Assembly: GCA_002841945.1 (NCBI GenBank)
Contig: PHBI01000131.1
Location: 1-55,744, forward strand
Source: Deltaproteobacteria bacterium HGW-Deltaproteobacteria-14
GTDB lineage: Bacteria; Myxococcota_A; UBA9042; PHBI01
Direction: 5' to 3'
Length of the DNA: 55,744 bases
Shown: piece by piece, positions 16,302-25,603 of the stretch
Layout: each line of letters begins with the position of its first letter
Numbering within the stretch: position 1 is the stretch's first letter
Position numbers and translations under genes: made by a program
The notes under the pieces: generated by a model
Database searches by the model: none
What the model was told of the DNA's origin: nothing
The model's input: the letters and a program-made list of their open reading frames with translations, nothing else

Positions 16302-17296
16302 CCGGCGCGCCGGTCGGCCTTCATGCCGTCGATGTGCGCCTTGATGTAGAGCTCGCCGGCACGGTAGCTCGACCGCACGAGCGGCCCCGAGGCGACGTAG
16401 GCGAAGCCGAGCAGCCGCGCGAGCTCGGCGTAGCGGTCGAACTGCTCCGGCGTGACGAACTCGACCACGTCGAGGTGCTTCGGGGTCGGCTGCAGGTACT
16501 GACCGAAGGTGATGACGTCGACCTCGACCGCGCGCAGCGCCTTCATGGCGTCGATGACCTCGTCCTCGGTCTCGCCGAGGCCGACCATGATCGAGGTCTT
16601 GGTGAGGGTGTCGACGCCGGCGGGCCCGCGGCCGCGCCCGGCGCGCTTGAGGTGGTCGAGGACGGCGATCGACTGGTCCCAGCTCGCCCGCGCGTCGCGC
16701 ACCCGGCGGGTCAGGCCCGGGGTGGTCTCGACGTTGTGGGCGATGACCTCGCAGCCCGCGGCCACGAGGGTGTCGAGGGCGGCGGTGTCCCCCTGGAAGT
16801 CGGGGATGAGCACCTCGACCATGATCTTGGGGTCGAGGCGCTTGAGGTGGCCGACGCAGGCGGCGAAGTGCGCGGCGCCGCCGTCGGGGAGATCGTCGCG
16901 GTTGACCGAGGTCAGCACGATGTACTCGACGCCCATGGCGATCACGGCGCGGGCGGCGTTCTCGGGCTCGTGGGGGTCGAGCGCGCCGGGCTTGCCGGTG
17001 TCGACGGCGCAGAAGCGGCAGCCGCGGGTGCAGGTCCCGCCCATCAGCATGATGGTCGCCGTGCCGCCTCCCCAGCACTCGCCGACGTTGGGGCAGTGCG
17101 CCTCCTCGCAGACGGTGAACAGCTCGAGGCCGCGCATCCGCTCCTTGATCGCGTTGTAGCGACCGCCGGAGGGCGCCTGGACCTTGAGCCAGCTCGGTTT
17201 GGGCGCGCGAGCCCGGGCCGCGCGGCCGATCGGGGAGGCGGCGCTCGGCCCACCGCTCTGCCCACCACTCTGGAAGATGGGAAACTTCGTGCTCAT
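16298..17296 (-). CDS. lipA: Lipoyl synthase
   Basis: The product has 332 residues from an ATG at 17296. This radical-SAM enzyme inserts two sulphurs into protein-bound octanoyl groups to make lipoyl, the cofactor of the E2 encoded downstream. The auxiliary cluster motif CEEAHCPNVGEC, the radical-SAM motif CTRGCRFC and the C-terminal RSSY serine motif are all present, as are the conserved TSVNRDDLPDGGA and GQYLQPT segments. It is the first gene of the operon and overlaps the next gene by 4 bp, consistent with supplying the complex with its cofactor. Confidence 0.96.
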   Translation of the reverse strand: MSTKFPIFQSGGQSGGPSAASPIGRAARARAPKPSWLKVQAPSGGRYNAIKERMRGLELFTVCEEAHCPNVGECWGGGTATIMLMGGTCTRGCRFCAVDTGKPGALDPHEPENAARAVIAMGVEYIVLTSVNRDDLPDGGAAHFAACVGHLKRLDPKIMVEVLIPDFQGDTAALDTLVAAGCEVIAHNVETTPGLTRRVRDARASWDQSIAVLDHLKRAGRGRGPAGVDTLTKTSIMVGLGETEDEVIDAMKALRAVEVDVITFGQYLQPTPKHLDVVEFVTPEQFDRYAELARLLGFAYVASGPLVRSSYRAGELYIKAHIDGMKADRRAG

Positions 17297-17463
17297 CGCT
17301 GCGCCTTATAGGGTTGCCGCCCGCCCGCTGTCAAAGCCGGCGTGCGCTTCGCGCGGACCACCGCGGGCGCCCTCCCCCGCGACGCCGACCGCGAGTTCGG
17401 TTCACGTCTCCCCGCGATGGGCGCACCATGGGGGCACGAGCACATCGGCGCGGGGGGTGATGG

Positions 17464-18237
17464 ATGAAGCTGCTGGCGAGCGATTTCGCGACGACACCGT
17501 TCATCGACGCGACGCCGCTGCTCGACGACCCGACCGGGCTCCACGCCCTCGCCACCGACCTCGGCTACCTCTACGTCGAGCGCCTGGTGCCCGACGCGCT
17601 CGTCGATCCGGTGCGCGGGTTCGTGCGGGAGCTCGCCGCGGGCTACGGCTGGGTGCAGGGGGACCGCAGCAACCCGATCGAGGTCGTGGCGGTCCCCGGC
17701 GCCAAGCTGACGGGCCGGGGGTTCGACGATCCGCGGTTCGTCGAGCTGCAGCGCGCCGTCATGGCGAACCCCGACTTCGTGGCGCTGGTGACGGATCCGC
17801 GCGTGATGGCGCTGGTCGACGCGGCGGCCGGCGAGCCGATGGCGCTCGCCACGACCAACCACACCTGGCTGAAGCTCCCCGGCAGCCCCGAGCACACGAC
17901 CCTGCCGCACCAGGACGCCTACTACCTGCCGACCTGCCCGAAGATGTGGACGCTGTGGGTGCCCCTCGTGGACACCCCGATGGACGTCGGCCCGCTCGGC
18001 GTCGTGCCCCGATCCCACGAGGGCCCGCTGTGGCCGCACGTCGACCCCTGGACCGGGATCGCCGTGGCGCCCGACACCCGCTGGCAGACGCAGGCGGTGG
18101 GCCCCGGCGCCGTCGTCGTCTTCGACGCCGCCACGGTCCACTGCGCCTGGTCCAACGTCTCCCCGACGCTCACCCGGCTGTCGCTCGACATCCGCTACGA
18201 GCCCGAGAGTGACCCGCCGGTCCTGCGCGCCATCTGA
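17464..18237 (+). CDS. Phytanoyl-CoA dioxygenase (PhyH)-family Fe(II)/2-oxoglutarate oxygenase
   Basis: The ATG at 17464 gives 257 residues with no signal peptide, so it is cytoplasmic. The double-stranded beta-helix fold is suggested by the Fe ligands HQD in LPHQDAYYLP (about residue 148) and the distal His in VFDAATVHCAW (about 225), with the 2-oxoglutarate-binding Arg in TRLSLDIRYEP. PLGVVPRSHEGPLW is the usual PhyH loop. The substrate is unknown. The gene is divergent from lipA across 167 bp, and any functional link to the dehydrogenase operon is speculative. Confidence 0.85.
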   Translation: MKLLASDFATTPFIDATPLLDDPTGLHALATDLGYLYVERLVPDALVDPVRGFVRELAAGYGWVQGDRSNPIEVVAVPGAKLTGRGFDDPRFVELQRAVMANPDFVALVTDPRVMALVDAAAGEPMALATTNHTWLKLPGSPEHTTLPHQDAYYLPTCPKMWTLWVPLVDTPMDVGPLGVVPRSHEGPLWPHVDPWTGIAVAPDTRWQTQAVGPGAVVVFDAATVHCAWSNVSPTLTRLSLDIRYEPESDPPVLRAI

Positions 18238-18575
18238 GGCCGCCGCACGGGCGCGGCGCCGCCGTCGGACCAGCGAGGGCGCGCTCGAGGGCGGGGCTAT
18301 CGCGGTCGCGAGATCCTGCGACAGCCAGTCGCCCTTGACGAGCCAGCGCTGGGCACCCGTGCGATCGCTGCGCCGCACGAGATCGCGCCCCGCGAGCGCG
18401 CGCCGCCGAGCCGGCGGGATCGCCCGGCGGCCCTGGCCGCGGGGGCCCTCGGCCGAGCGCTCGGTGACAGACGTCGCGGGCCGGCGACGGGATTTCGGTT
18501 GCCTCGACGCCCGTCGGCCGGCGTACTGGCGTCGGCCTGCGGGCCGACTTCAGCCGCCATCCCAGGGGGGATCCC
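18238..18575. other. Gene-free stretch before paralogue 2
   Basis: No frame here starts or ends convincingly. On the minus strand, 18290-18420 reads RDLVRRSDRTGAQRWLVKGD and further, vaguely like the end of an S24/S26 signal-peptidase-like domain, but there is no start and the frame runs on under the PhyH gene. It may be a decayed remnant. A GGGGGGATCCC run at 18565-18575 provides a G-rich Shine-Dalgarno-like site for the ATG at 18576. Confidence 0.3.
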
Positions 18576-20186
18576 ATGCAGCTCATTCGACTCGGCGCGA
18601 CCGCGCTCGTGTGCCTCGTCTGGTCCGGCTGCGCCGCGGACACCACGGACCCGCGCGGGTCGACGGGCAGCACCGTGGCGGTCAACATCGCGCCGCTGCA
18701 GCTCGCCAACGTCAGCGACGCCTGCTGGGACATCGAGGTCCGCAACGGCAGCGGCGAGACCGTCTTCACCAAGCGCGTCACCTCCCGGCAGTACGGCGAC
18801 GGCCAGGGGGACGCGAGCTACGTCGGCCCCTGCGACGGCAGCCAGGGGGAGGCCGCCAACGTCGTCTACCTCGACCTCGTCGGCATCTACGACGGCGCCG
18901 CCACCTGCGCGCCCGCGTTCGTGGCCGGGGACGACCTCGACGGCGGCAGCCAGCCCTTCAACGACGGCTTCGGCGTGCTCTCGCGCACCATCACCTGCGA
19001 GGCGAACGCGGACACCGCCGTCGACTTCAACGTGACGGTCCTGCGCCCCGCCAATCAGGGCTTCTTCGACGTGGCGGTCAACTTCGACAGCGTCTTCTGC
19101 TCGGCCAAGCTCGACTGCTGCGACGACGCCGACGAGGACTTCCGCTGCGACCCGGCGGAGTACATCAAGCTCCTCGCGAACGGGGCCGGCGGCCGCGACA
19201 CCACCGTCGTGCTCGGCTTCGCCTGCACCGCCGGGGGCGGCGACGCCGACACGACGCTGCTGATGGACGACATCGTCATCGACTGCGGGGCGGACGGCGC
19301 GGCCGTCATCGATCCCGACGGCGGCCTCGGCAACATCTACGGGACCGCCGCCGTGAACGACCCGGAGGGGCTCCTCTTCCAGGTCGCGGTCTACCGGGGC
19401 GAGGAGAGCTTCACCTTCAGCAAGCGCTACTGGAACGTCGCCATCGGGGTGGACACCGTCGCGCTCGCCGGCTCCGAGTGCACGCTCACCACCAAGGCGG
19501 GCGCCGACGACGCCAGCGCCGCCGGTGGGGCCCAGAACCAGCACATCGCCGCGGGTGACGTCTTCCCCTTCGTCGCGTTCACCGACATCCCGTTCTGGGG
19601 CTACTTCGACGGCACCAGCGTGCTCGACACGTTCGCGTGCGCCCAGGAGCGCCTCGACGGGCCCGAGTCCTACCTCCAGACCGTCTACACCGGGACGGGC
19701 GCGACGGTCGACACCTGCTTCGATCACAGCTACCCGGCCGTGACGGCGGGCGGGAACTGCGACGCGCCGCCCCTCGCCCTGACGTTGACCTGTCTGCAGT
19801 ACCCGAACGTCGGCGCCGCGGAGGGGGAAGGCATCTGGGAGGGCGGCTTCAACGAGGAGACACCCCCCGGGGGCACCCACGTGGTCTACGCGGACGCCAC
19901 CACCCGGGAGATCGCGGGCTTCGCGAGCCCACTGGCCGACGGCGACTACGGCATCGTCACGGGCCAGTACTGCCCGCTGCACGCGCCCGCGGACGTCTTC
20001 CAGTACATCACCGGCACCTGGCTCATCGCCGTCATCGACACCGGCGGCGCCAACCCCTGCGGCCTGGGCGCGGGTGGTCTGGACTCGTTCACCATCATCG
20101 CCGAGACGAACGCGGTGGAGTCGGTCTATCCGGGGGGCCCACCGGACTACGACCCGCCCGGCTCGCCCCCGCAGTGCTTCTTCTAG
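18576..20186 (+). CDS. Lipoprotein, paralogue 2 of the VFCSAKLDC family
   Basis: The product has 536 residues with a lipoprotein signal (LVCLVWSGC). The shared module begins VAVNIAPLQLANVSDACW and includes RQYGDGQGDASYVGPCD, TCEANADTAVDFNVTVLRPA and the signature QGFFDVAVNFDSVFCSAKLDC, which here continues into a Cys/Asp-rich insertion (CDDADEDFRCDPAE). Later shared elements are AVYRGEE and RYWNVAIG. The C-terminal third (GEGIWEGGFNEETPPGG... YGIVTGQYCPLHAP) has no counterpart in the other two. It ends at TAG 20184-20186. The frame stays open after that TAG for 20 more Cys-containing codons to TGA 20247-20249. Envelope role unknown. Confidence 0.78.
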   Translation: MQLIRLGATALVCLVWSGCAADTTDPRGSTGSTVAVNIAPLQLANVSDACWDIEVRNGSGETVFTKRVTSRQYGDGQGDASYVGPCDGSQGEAANVVYLDLVGIYDGAATCAPAFVAGDDLDGGSQPFNDGFGVLSRTITCEANADTAVDFNVTVLRPANQGFFDVAVNFDSVFCSAKLDCCDDADEDFRCDPAEYIKLLANGAGGRDTTVVLGFACTAGGGDADTTLLMDDIVIDCGADGAAVIDPDGGLGNIYGTAAVNDPEGLLFQVAVYRGEESFTFSKRYWNVAIGVDTVALAGSECTLTTKAGADDASAAGGAQNQHIAAGDVFPFVAFTDIPFWGYFDGTSVLDTFACAQERLDGPESYLQTVYTGTGATVDTCFDHSYPAVTAGGNCDAPPLALTLTCLQYPNVGAAEGEGIWEGGFNEETPPGGTHVVYADATTREIAGFASPLADGDYGIVTGQYCPLHAPADVFQYITGTWLIAVIDTGGANPCGLGAGGLDSFTIIAETNAVESVYPGGPPDYDPPGSPPQCFF

Positions 20187-20309
20187 CAGCCTGCCAGCGA
20201 CGGCACGCACGCGTGCGCCTCCCCGCGCTGCGAGTGCCAAGACGGCTGACAGGACACCGCGCGCGCCTCCCAGCGACCGCGGCGGTCGCGACGGCGCTCG
20301 GGTCGCGCG

Positions 20310-21593
20310 TCAGCCCGCCGTCGGGTCGGAGACGCGCCCGATGAACAGGACGGCGCCGGTCGCGACGTCGCGGATCAGGTAGACGAACGGCTGGTCGAAG
20401 CGGACGACGGTCGGCCCGGGGGGGGCCGAGGTGGTGCCGACGATGACCGCGGTCGCCGCGGCGGCCTCGGTGCCCGTCTCGTCGAGCTTGATGAAGGCCT
20501 CGTGCAGCACGGCGGTGATGAAGAGATCGCGGCCACCGTTCATCCCGGAGAAGTCCGCCGCGCCGGGGCTGAACGCGTCCTGGATCCCGAGCGCCGAGAG
20601 CGGCTCGACGAGCGGCGTCGCCTTGCGGTACTCGAACTTCGGCAGGTGCACCTCGACCCGGGTGGTCGTCAGGCTCCCCAGGATCGACGCCAGCACGGCG
20701 TTGTCGAGGCCGGCCTCGAAGGTCGCGAGGTCATCGGCGGTGACGAGCAGCATCGACACCTCGCCGCCGTCGTAGGGCAGCTCGAGCGCCGTCCAGCCGT
20801 CCTGGGACGCGTAGCCGTGGTAGTCGGTCTGCACCATGGTGGGCACGTCGCCCACGCCGGCGAAGGCCTCGGCGGTGGTGTCCTCGGGCTCGAACTGCGT
20901 CTCCCAGGCGGCGTTGAAGTAGACGGCGTTGGTCAGGACCAGGCGCGTGCCGGCGTCGATGCTCCCCGCGGGCAGCAGCTCCGGGATGCGCGTCTCGGTC
21001 TGCTCGCTGACCCACGCGTTGATCGTCGCGCGCGACGGCTCGGGGGCGGTCGCGAAGTCCATCAGCCGCACGCCAGCGCCGTAGTTCAGCCCGAGGGTGT
21101 CGAGGTAGGACGCGAGGAAGACGAAGTCGCGCTGCGCCCACGCGGCGTTCACGACGCGCAGCCGGAAGGGCTGACCGTCGGCTCCCTGGGCGCCCTCACC
21201 GCGGCTCGAGAGCGCCAGATCCAGCGCGTTGAACGCCGGGTGGAGCGCGCCCTGGGCCAGGTCGTAGTGCATCGCCGCCGCCATCTCGGCGGCGGTGTTG
21301 CCCGCGGCGCCGGCGTAGGTCATGGCGAGGGCGACCGACACGCTGTGGGGCGAGGCGACGAGGTTGCCGTCCTCGACGGCGAGCTCGCGATAGAGATCGA
21401 AGGCGAAGGCGTTATCACCGGCGACGAGGGTCGCGAGGTCCGCGGCCGGGACGTCGGGGGTCAGGTCGCGCTCGAGCGCCGACTTGGCGACGTCGACCGG
21501 GGTGTCACCGGGGTCGGACGGGGTGGCGTCGTCGCACGCGCTCGCGAGGGCGAGCGGCGCGAGGGCGAGGAGGGCGAGGGAGATACGAAACAT
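20310..21593 (-). CDS. Serpin-family protease inhibitor, lipoprotein
   Basis: ATG at 21593 gives 427 residues with a signal ending LALASAC (Cys near residue 19), so it is probably lipid-anchored. Serpin landmarks follow: NLVASPHSVSVALAMTYAGA, VLTNAVYFNAAWETQF, LELPYDGGEVSMLLV, HLPKFEYRKATPL and FSGMNGGRDLFITAVLHEAF. The reactive-centre loop lies around residues 370-395, with the small-residue hinge GTEAAAATAV typical of inhibitory serpins, then IVGTTSAPPGPT before FDQPFVYLIRD. The P1 residue cannot be fixed from sequence. It likely protects the envelope from the cell's own or foreign proteases. Confidence 0.93.
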   Translation of the reverse strand: MFRISLALLALAPLALASACDDATPSDPGDTPVDVAKSALERDLTPDVPAADLATLVAGDNAFAFDLYRELAVEDGNLVASPHSVSVALAMTYAGAAGNTAAEMAAAMHYDLAQGALHPAFNALDLALSSRGEGAQGADGQPFRLRVVNAAWAQRDFVFLASYLDTLGLNYGAGVRLMDFATAPEPSRATINAWVSEQTETRIPELLPAGSIDAGTRLVLTNAVYFNAAWETQFEPEDTTAEAFAGVGDVPTMVQTDYHGYASQDGWTALELPYDGGEVSMLLVTADDLATFEAGLDNAVLASILGSLTTTRVEVHLPKFEYRKATPLVEPLSALGIQDAFSPGAADFSGMNGGRDLFITAVLHEAFIKLDETGTEAAAATAVIVGTTSAPPGPTVVRFDQPFVYLIRDVATGAVLFIGRVSDPTAG

Positions 21594-21764
21594 GGGGGCT
21601 CCTGTCGTGCCGTGGCTGCGACCGAGACTCAGAGCAATCCCCGTGCCACCACAAACGCCCCTGTTTTCAGCCACCTACCCGCCTGCCCCGGCGCCGGGTG
21701 TGCAATAATTACACACGCGTAAACCGGTCCCGGGCGCTCACGGCGCGGCGAAGCGGGAGGGCCT

Positions 21765-22244
21765 TCAGGCAGGCCGGGCCTCCAAGACCTTGCGCATGTG
21801 GCGATGCGGGATCGACACCTCGGTGAAGGGGTCGCCGTAGACAGCGTAGCCGAGGCGCTCGTAGAAGCCGACCGCGACCTCACGGGCGTGCAGCGTGATC
21901 TCGCCGACCCCGTCCGCGCGGACGCGGCGCTCGAGCTCGGCGACGAGCACCCGCCCGACCCCCTGCCCCTGCAGCGCCGGCTCGACCGCCATCTGCATGA
22001 GCTGCCCGGTCGCCCCCGGGTCCACCCGGAAGATGACGCAGCCCACGACGCGCCGCTCGCCGTCGCGGGCGACGAGGTGCAGGCACCGCTCCTCGGCGGC
22101 GTTGACCTCGGTCCCGCGCCCCATCCCGAGCGGGACGCGCAGCACCCGCCAGCGCAGGTCGCGCTCGCCGGCGTAGTCCGGGTCGACGTCGTCCGGGGCG
22201 ACCCAGCGCAAGGTCAGCACCTCGTCGTCGTCGGTCCTGTTCAT
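21765..22244 (-). CDS. GNAT-family N-acetyltransferase
   Basis: The ATG at 22244 overlaps the stop of the SGNH gene (ATGA), so the two are probably translated together; 159 residues. The GNAT core is visible: EERCLHLVARDG, VVGCVIFRVD, LMQMAVEPALQGQGVGRVLV with the acetyl-CoA P-loop (Q-G-Q-G-V-G), and the closing EITLHAREVAVGFYERLGY. The YGDPFTEVSIPHRHM ending is common in ElaA-like or YdfB-like acetyltransferases. The substrate is unknown. Its coupling to the O-acylation genes is notable, but GNAT enzymes act in the cytoplasm, so a direct role there is uncertain. Confidence 0.9.
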   Translation of the reverse strand: MNRTDDDEVLTLRWVAPDDVDPDYAGERDLRWRVLRVPLGMGRGTEVNAAEERCLHLVARDGERRVVGCVIFRVDPGATGQLMQMAVEPALQGQGVGRVLVAELERRVRADGVGEITLHAREVAVGFYERLGYAVYGDPFTEVSIPHRHMRKVLEARPA

Positions 22245-23977
22245 GGCGTCACCTTGCGGGTCTCGAGCCAGCCCGCGAACCCCTTCATCAGGGACTTGTA
22301 CCAGAGGGCGCCCAGCACCTTCGAGCCGCGCGCCGTCGGGTGCGCCAGATCGCTCGCCGTCAGCCCGCTGTCGTACCAGGTGCCGACCGAGCCCTCGCCC
22401 CCCATGGCGTCGAAGATCGAGTACCAGGCGCAGCCCTTGGCCAGCGCGACCTTGCGCTGGGCGGCCATCAGCTCGTGGATGCGCGGCACGCTGCGCACGC
22501 GCCCGCGGTGGCGCTCGCCGTGGTCGAGGGGGCTCATCACCAGGCACGACGCCTCGGGCCGCCCCCTGCGGAAGCGCTCGACGACCTGCCCGAAGGCCTC
22601 CTCGTAGACGTCCATCGAGGTCTTGTCGGGCAGCGCGTTGCCGCCGTACATCAGGATCATCAGGTCGGGCCGGCGCTTGGCGATCTGCCCCACGAAGTGC
22701 TGCTCGTCGGCGAAGAGCTGCCGCGCCGCCCGCGCCCCGACGATGCCGATGGCGTCGTAGACCACCCCGGGCACCGAGCGCTCGAGGACGACCCCGAAGA
22801 CCCGCGTCGCGCCGCCGCCGACGTTGCGGATCTTGAAGGTGTGCTGCCCGTCGGGGACGTCGACCGCGTAGACCTCGTCGCTCGGGGCCCCGGCCTCGGT
22901 GTCGAGGGTGGCCAACGCCTCGCCGTCGACCGACACCTCAAGCTTGCCGCCGCCCTTGTCGGCCGCGTACCAGACCTCGAAGCGGCTCGCCTTGTCCCCG
23001 GTGGCGCCCTCGACGGTGGCCCAGGTCGCCGCCGCCCCGAGGTAGCCGACCGCGGCCACGCCGCCGTAGCCGTAGCGCCCGTCGGAGGCCTGCTTGCGGA
23101 TGAACTCCCAGGTCTTCCACCCGCTCGAGGTCCAGTCGACGTCCTTCTGGCGGTACCAGGGGTTGCCCGACGCGACCAGGCCGAAGCCGTGCCCGGCGTC
23201 GCCGAACTGGCGCTGTAGGAGGCGCCGCGCGGCGGCGGTCATGCCGTCGGCGGCGATGGCCGAGTCGCCCCACTGGGTGATGCGCGTGACGGCGCCCGGC
23301 TCGGCCAGGGCGGTGCGCCCGAGGGAGGCGTAGAAGTGAGCCATGGCACCGCTCGGGTCCTCGATCTCGGCGGTGATGCCCTCCCAGGCTTCGGGCGGGA
23401 CGACGACGCCGGCGAGGGGATCGGTCGGCCGCGCGGGAGCGCTGTCCTCCGCGGCCGGGCCGGCGTCGACCGAGGTCGCGCCGGCGTCAGCGGCGATCGC
23501 GGTGGGGCTCGCGTCGGTCGGGCCGGCGTCGGGCGGCTCGTGGGTCGGCGCCGGCGGGCGGGTCTCCGGGGGCCGCACGAGCACGAAGGGCGCGGCGAGG
23601 TCGGGGCCCTCCGCGTCGCCGCCCGGGTCGGCCGCGAGCGCGGCGAGCGGCCCGGCCGCCTCCGCGGGGACCCCGGCCGCGCTGAGCCGCGTCATCCCGG
23701 CCTCGGCGATAGCGACGCCGGCGTCGGTCGTCGTGAACAGGGTGCTGAAGGGGACGGCGTCTCCCGGCATCCACGCCCGCAGATCCGCGACGCGCCCGAG
23801 CAGGGTCTCCGCGTCCTCGTCGGGCGGCTCACCGGTGGCGGCGATCACGGCGTACGGGATGGCGATGGCCGTCAACACGCCGAAGAAGAGCGCCGCGGTG
23901 CGCGTCACCCCGGGGGGCAGGCCGTCGACCTGCGGGGCGGCGGCGTCCGCGGTCTTGATCTCGTAGAATGTCGCCAA
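22241..23977 (-). CDS. Membrane-anchored SGNH/GDSL hydrolase-like acyltransferase
   Basis: The product has 578 residues with one N-terminal transmembrane helix (about residues 25-47), then a long Ala/Pro/Asp linker, so the enzyme domain lies in the periplasm. SGNH blocks: GDS in ITQWGDSAIAADG, Gly in GIVGARAARQ, Asn in MYGGNALPD and the Asp-His pair in SDLAHPT. The QRQFGDAGHGFGL and SGNPWYRQKD segments match the type of SGNH protein often found beside MBOAT transporters. It likely transfers or removes O-acetyl groups on an envelope polysaccharide or peptidoglycan, as in PatA/PatB or AlgI/AlgX systems. It lies 18 bp downstream of the MBOAT gene. Confidence 0.87.
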   Translation of the reverse strand: MATFYEIKTADAAAPQVDGLPPGVTRTAALFFGVLTAIAIPYAVIAATGEPPDEDAETLLGRVADLRAWMPGDAVPFSTLFTTTDAGVAIAEAGMTRLSAAGVPAEAAGPLAALAADPGGDAEGPDLAAPFVLVRPPETRPPAPTHEPPDAGPTDASPTAIAADAGATSVDAGPAAEDSAPARPTDPLAGVVVPPEAWEGITAEIEDPSGAMAHFYASLGRTALAEPGAVTRITQWGDSAIAADGMTAAARRLLQRQFGDAGHGFGLVASGNPWYRQKDVDWTSSGWKTWEFIRKQASDGRYGYGGVAAVGYLGAAATWATVEGATGDKASRFEVWYAADKGGGKLEVSVDGEALATLDTEAGAPSDEVYAVDVPDGQHTFKIRNVGGGATRVFGVVLERSVPGVVYDAIGIVGARAARQLFADEQHFVGQIAKRRPDLMILMYGGNALPDKTSMDVYEEAFGQVVERFRRGRPEASCLVMSPLDHGERHRGRVRSVPRIHELMAAQRKVALAKGCAWYSIFDAMGGEGSVGTWYDSGLTASDLAHPTARGSKVLGALWYKSLMKGFAGWLETRKVTP

Positions 23978-23995
23978 ATCGCACCTCCGCGCGGC

Positions 23996-25453
23996 TCAGA
24001 ACCGGAAGTACTGGAAGGGGATGGGGCGGCCCGACGCGAAGAGCACGACGAGCAGGATCGCGGCGCCGACGACGAGCCCCTGGGCGTAGGCCGGCATGCG
24101 CTGAAAGCCGGTGAACGTCGCCTCGGTCCAGCGGCGCGGGGTCCAGTGCCACAGGTAGCTGCCGATGAGCAGCGCCCACAAGAGCGGGGTCATCACCGTG
24201 ACGGTGTCGTAGGTCCCCTGGCTCAGCGCGGTGACGACGGCGTCGACCTTACCGAAGGGGTCGCCGCCCGGCTTCTGCGCCTCGATGCCGGCGCGGAACA
24301 GGATGCGGGCGAACATCACGAAGTGCAGCGTCAGGAAGACGCGCCACGAGACGCCCCACCAGTCGAGCTCGAGCTTGACGCCGAGGCGCTCGCGGCGCTT
24401 GCGCAGCATGCGGTTGATGACCATGGCGCTGGCGTGGAGGCCACCGTAGATGACGTAGGTCCAGTCGGCGCCGTGCCACAGGCCGATGAGGAGGAAGGTG
24501 ATGAAGAGGTTGCGGTAGACCTTGAACGGCGTCCCCTTGCCGCCGCCGAGGGGGTAGTAGATGTAGTCGCGCAGCCACGAGCCGAGGGTCTTGTGCCAGC
24601 GGCGCCAGAAGTCCTGGACGCTGGTCGCTTTGTAGGGGCGGTCGAAGTTGTCGGGGAGCTGAAAGCCGAAGAGCAGGGCCGAGCCGATGGCGATGTCGGT
24701 GTAGGCCGAGAAGTCCATGTACATCTGCATCGTGTAGCCGTAGAGGCCGAGCAGGACGTCCATGGAGGACAGCACGTCGGGGGTGTCGAAGGCGCGCTCG
24801 ACGAGGTTGACGCCGAGGTAGTCGGCGATGGCGACCTTCTTGAAGAGGCCGATGGCGATGAGCCACATCGCGCGGCTCGCCTGCTGCGAGGTCAGGTAGG
24901 GGCGGCGGCCGATCTGCGGCAGGAAGTCGACGGCGCGCACGATGGGGCCGGCGACGAGCTGCGGGAAGTAGCCGACGAAGAAGGCGAAGCGCGTGAAGTT
25001 CAGCTCGGCCGGGCACCTCCGGCGGTAGACGTCGATCGAGTACGACATCGTCTGGAAGGTGTAGAAGCTGATGCCGGCCGGGAGCAGGATGTCGAGGCGC
25101 GTGAAGGTCAGGTCGGCGCCGGCGGCGTTGGCGACGTTGACGAAGGACTCGTAGAAGAAGTTCGAGTACTTGAAGACGCCGAGCAGCCCGAGGTTCACGA
25201 CCAGGCTGATGATGAGCCAGAGCTTACGCCGCGCGGGGCTGTCGTCGTGGCGGGTCATCTGCCACCCGGCGACGTAGTCGGTCACCGTCGAGGCGAAGAT
25301 GAGGAAGATGAAGTACGGGTTGGAGGCCGCGTAGAAGACCCAGCTCGCGACCAGCAGAAACAGGATGCGCAGCGCCCCGGCCCGGGCCAGCAGCCAGTAG
25401 ACGAGGAATACGACCACCAGGAAGATGCCGTAATCCAGACTGTTGAAGGCCAT
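23996..25453 (-). CDS. MBOAT-family O-acyltransferase (AlgI/PatA/DltB-like)
   Basis: The product has 485 residues and is a polytopic membrane protein with about ten hydrophobic segments. Conserved MBOAT/AlgI features are YAASNPYFIFLIFAS, GISFYTFQTMSYSIDVYR, FPQLVAGPIVR, MYMDFSAYTDIAIG, DFWRRWHKTLGSWLRDYI and YPLGGG. The active-site His lies in LIGLWHGADWTYVIYGG. Such proteins pass acetyl groups across the membrane to a periplasmic SGNH partner. Two SGNH genes flank it, forming a cassette for O-acetylation of an exported polymer. Which polymer cannot be told from the window. Confidence 0.95.
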   Translation of the reverse strand: MAFNSLDYGIFLVVVFLVYWLLARAGALRILFLLVASWVFYAASNPYFIFLIFASTVTDYVAGWQMTRHDDSPARRKLWLIISLVVNLGLLGVFKYSNFFYESFVNVANAAGADLTFTRLDILLPAGISFYTFQTMSYSIDVYRRRCPAELNFTRFAFFVGYFPQLVAGPIVRAVDFLPQIGRRPYLTSQQASRAMWLIAIGLFKKVAIADYLGVNLVERAFDTPDVLSSMDVLLGLYGYTMQMYMDFSAYTDIAIGSALLFGFQLPDNFDRPYKATSVQDFWRRWHKTLGSWLRDYIYYPLGGGKGTPFKVYRNLFITFLLIGLWHGADWTYVIYGGLHASAMVINRMLRKRRERLGVKLELDWWGVSWRVFLTLHFVMFARILFRAGIEAQKPGGDPFGKVDAVVTALSQGTYDTVTVMTPLLWALLIGSYLWHWTPRRWTEATFTGFQRMPAYAQGLVVGAAILLVVLFASGRPIPFQYFRF

Positions 25454-25603
25454 GGACTTTACCCACTCCGCGCGCCAGCGATGGCCGGACGCTCGCCGGG
25501 GCGAGGTTGGAGGACGCCCTGGGGGCGGCGCGCGGCGTTCCTTTAGTGGTCGCTCGCGCGAACGTCAAGACGGTCGGGCCCACGACCCGATTCCGCGCGG
25601 CCG

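Noticed and set aside
18240..18480. Minus-strand fragment resembling an S24/S26 signal-peptidase-like end (RWLVKGDW)
   Set aside because: No start codon context, no stop before the PhyH gene, and the resemblance rests on a few residues.
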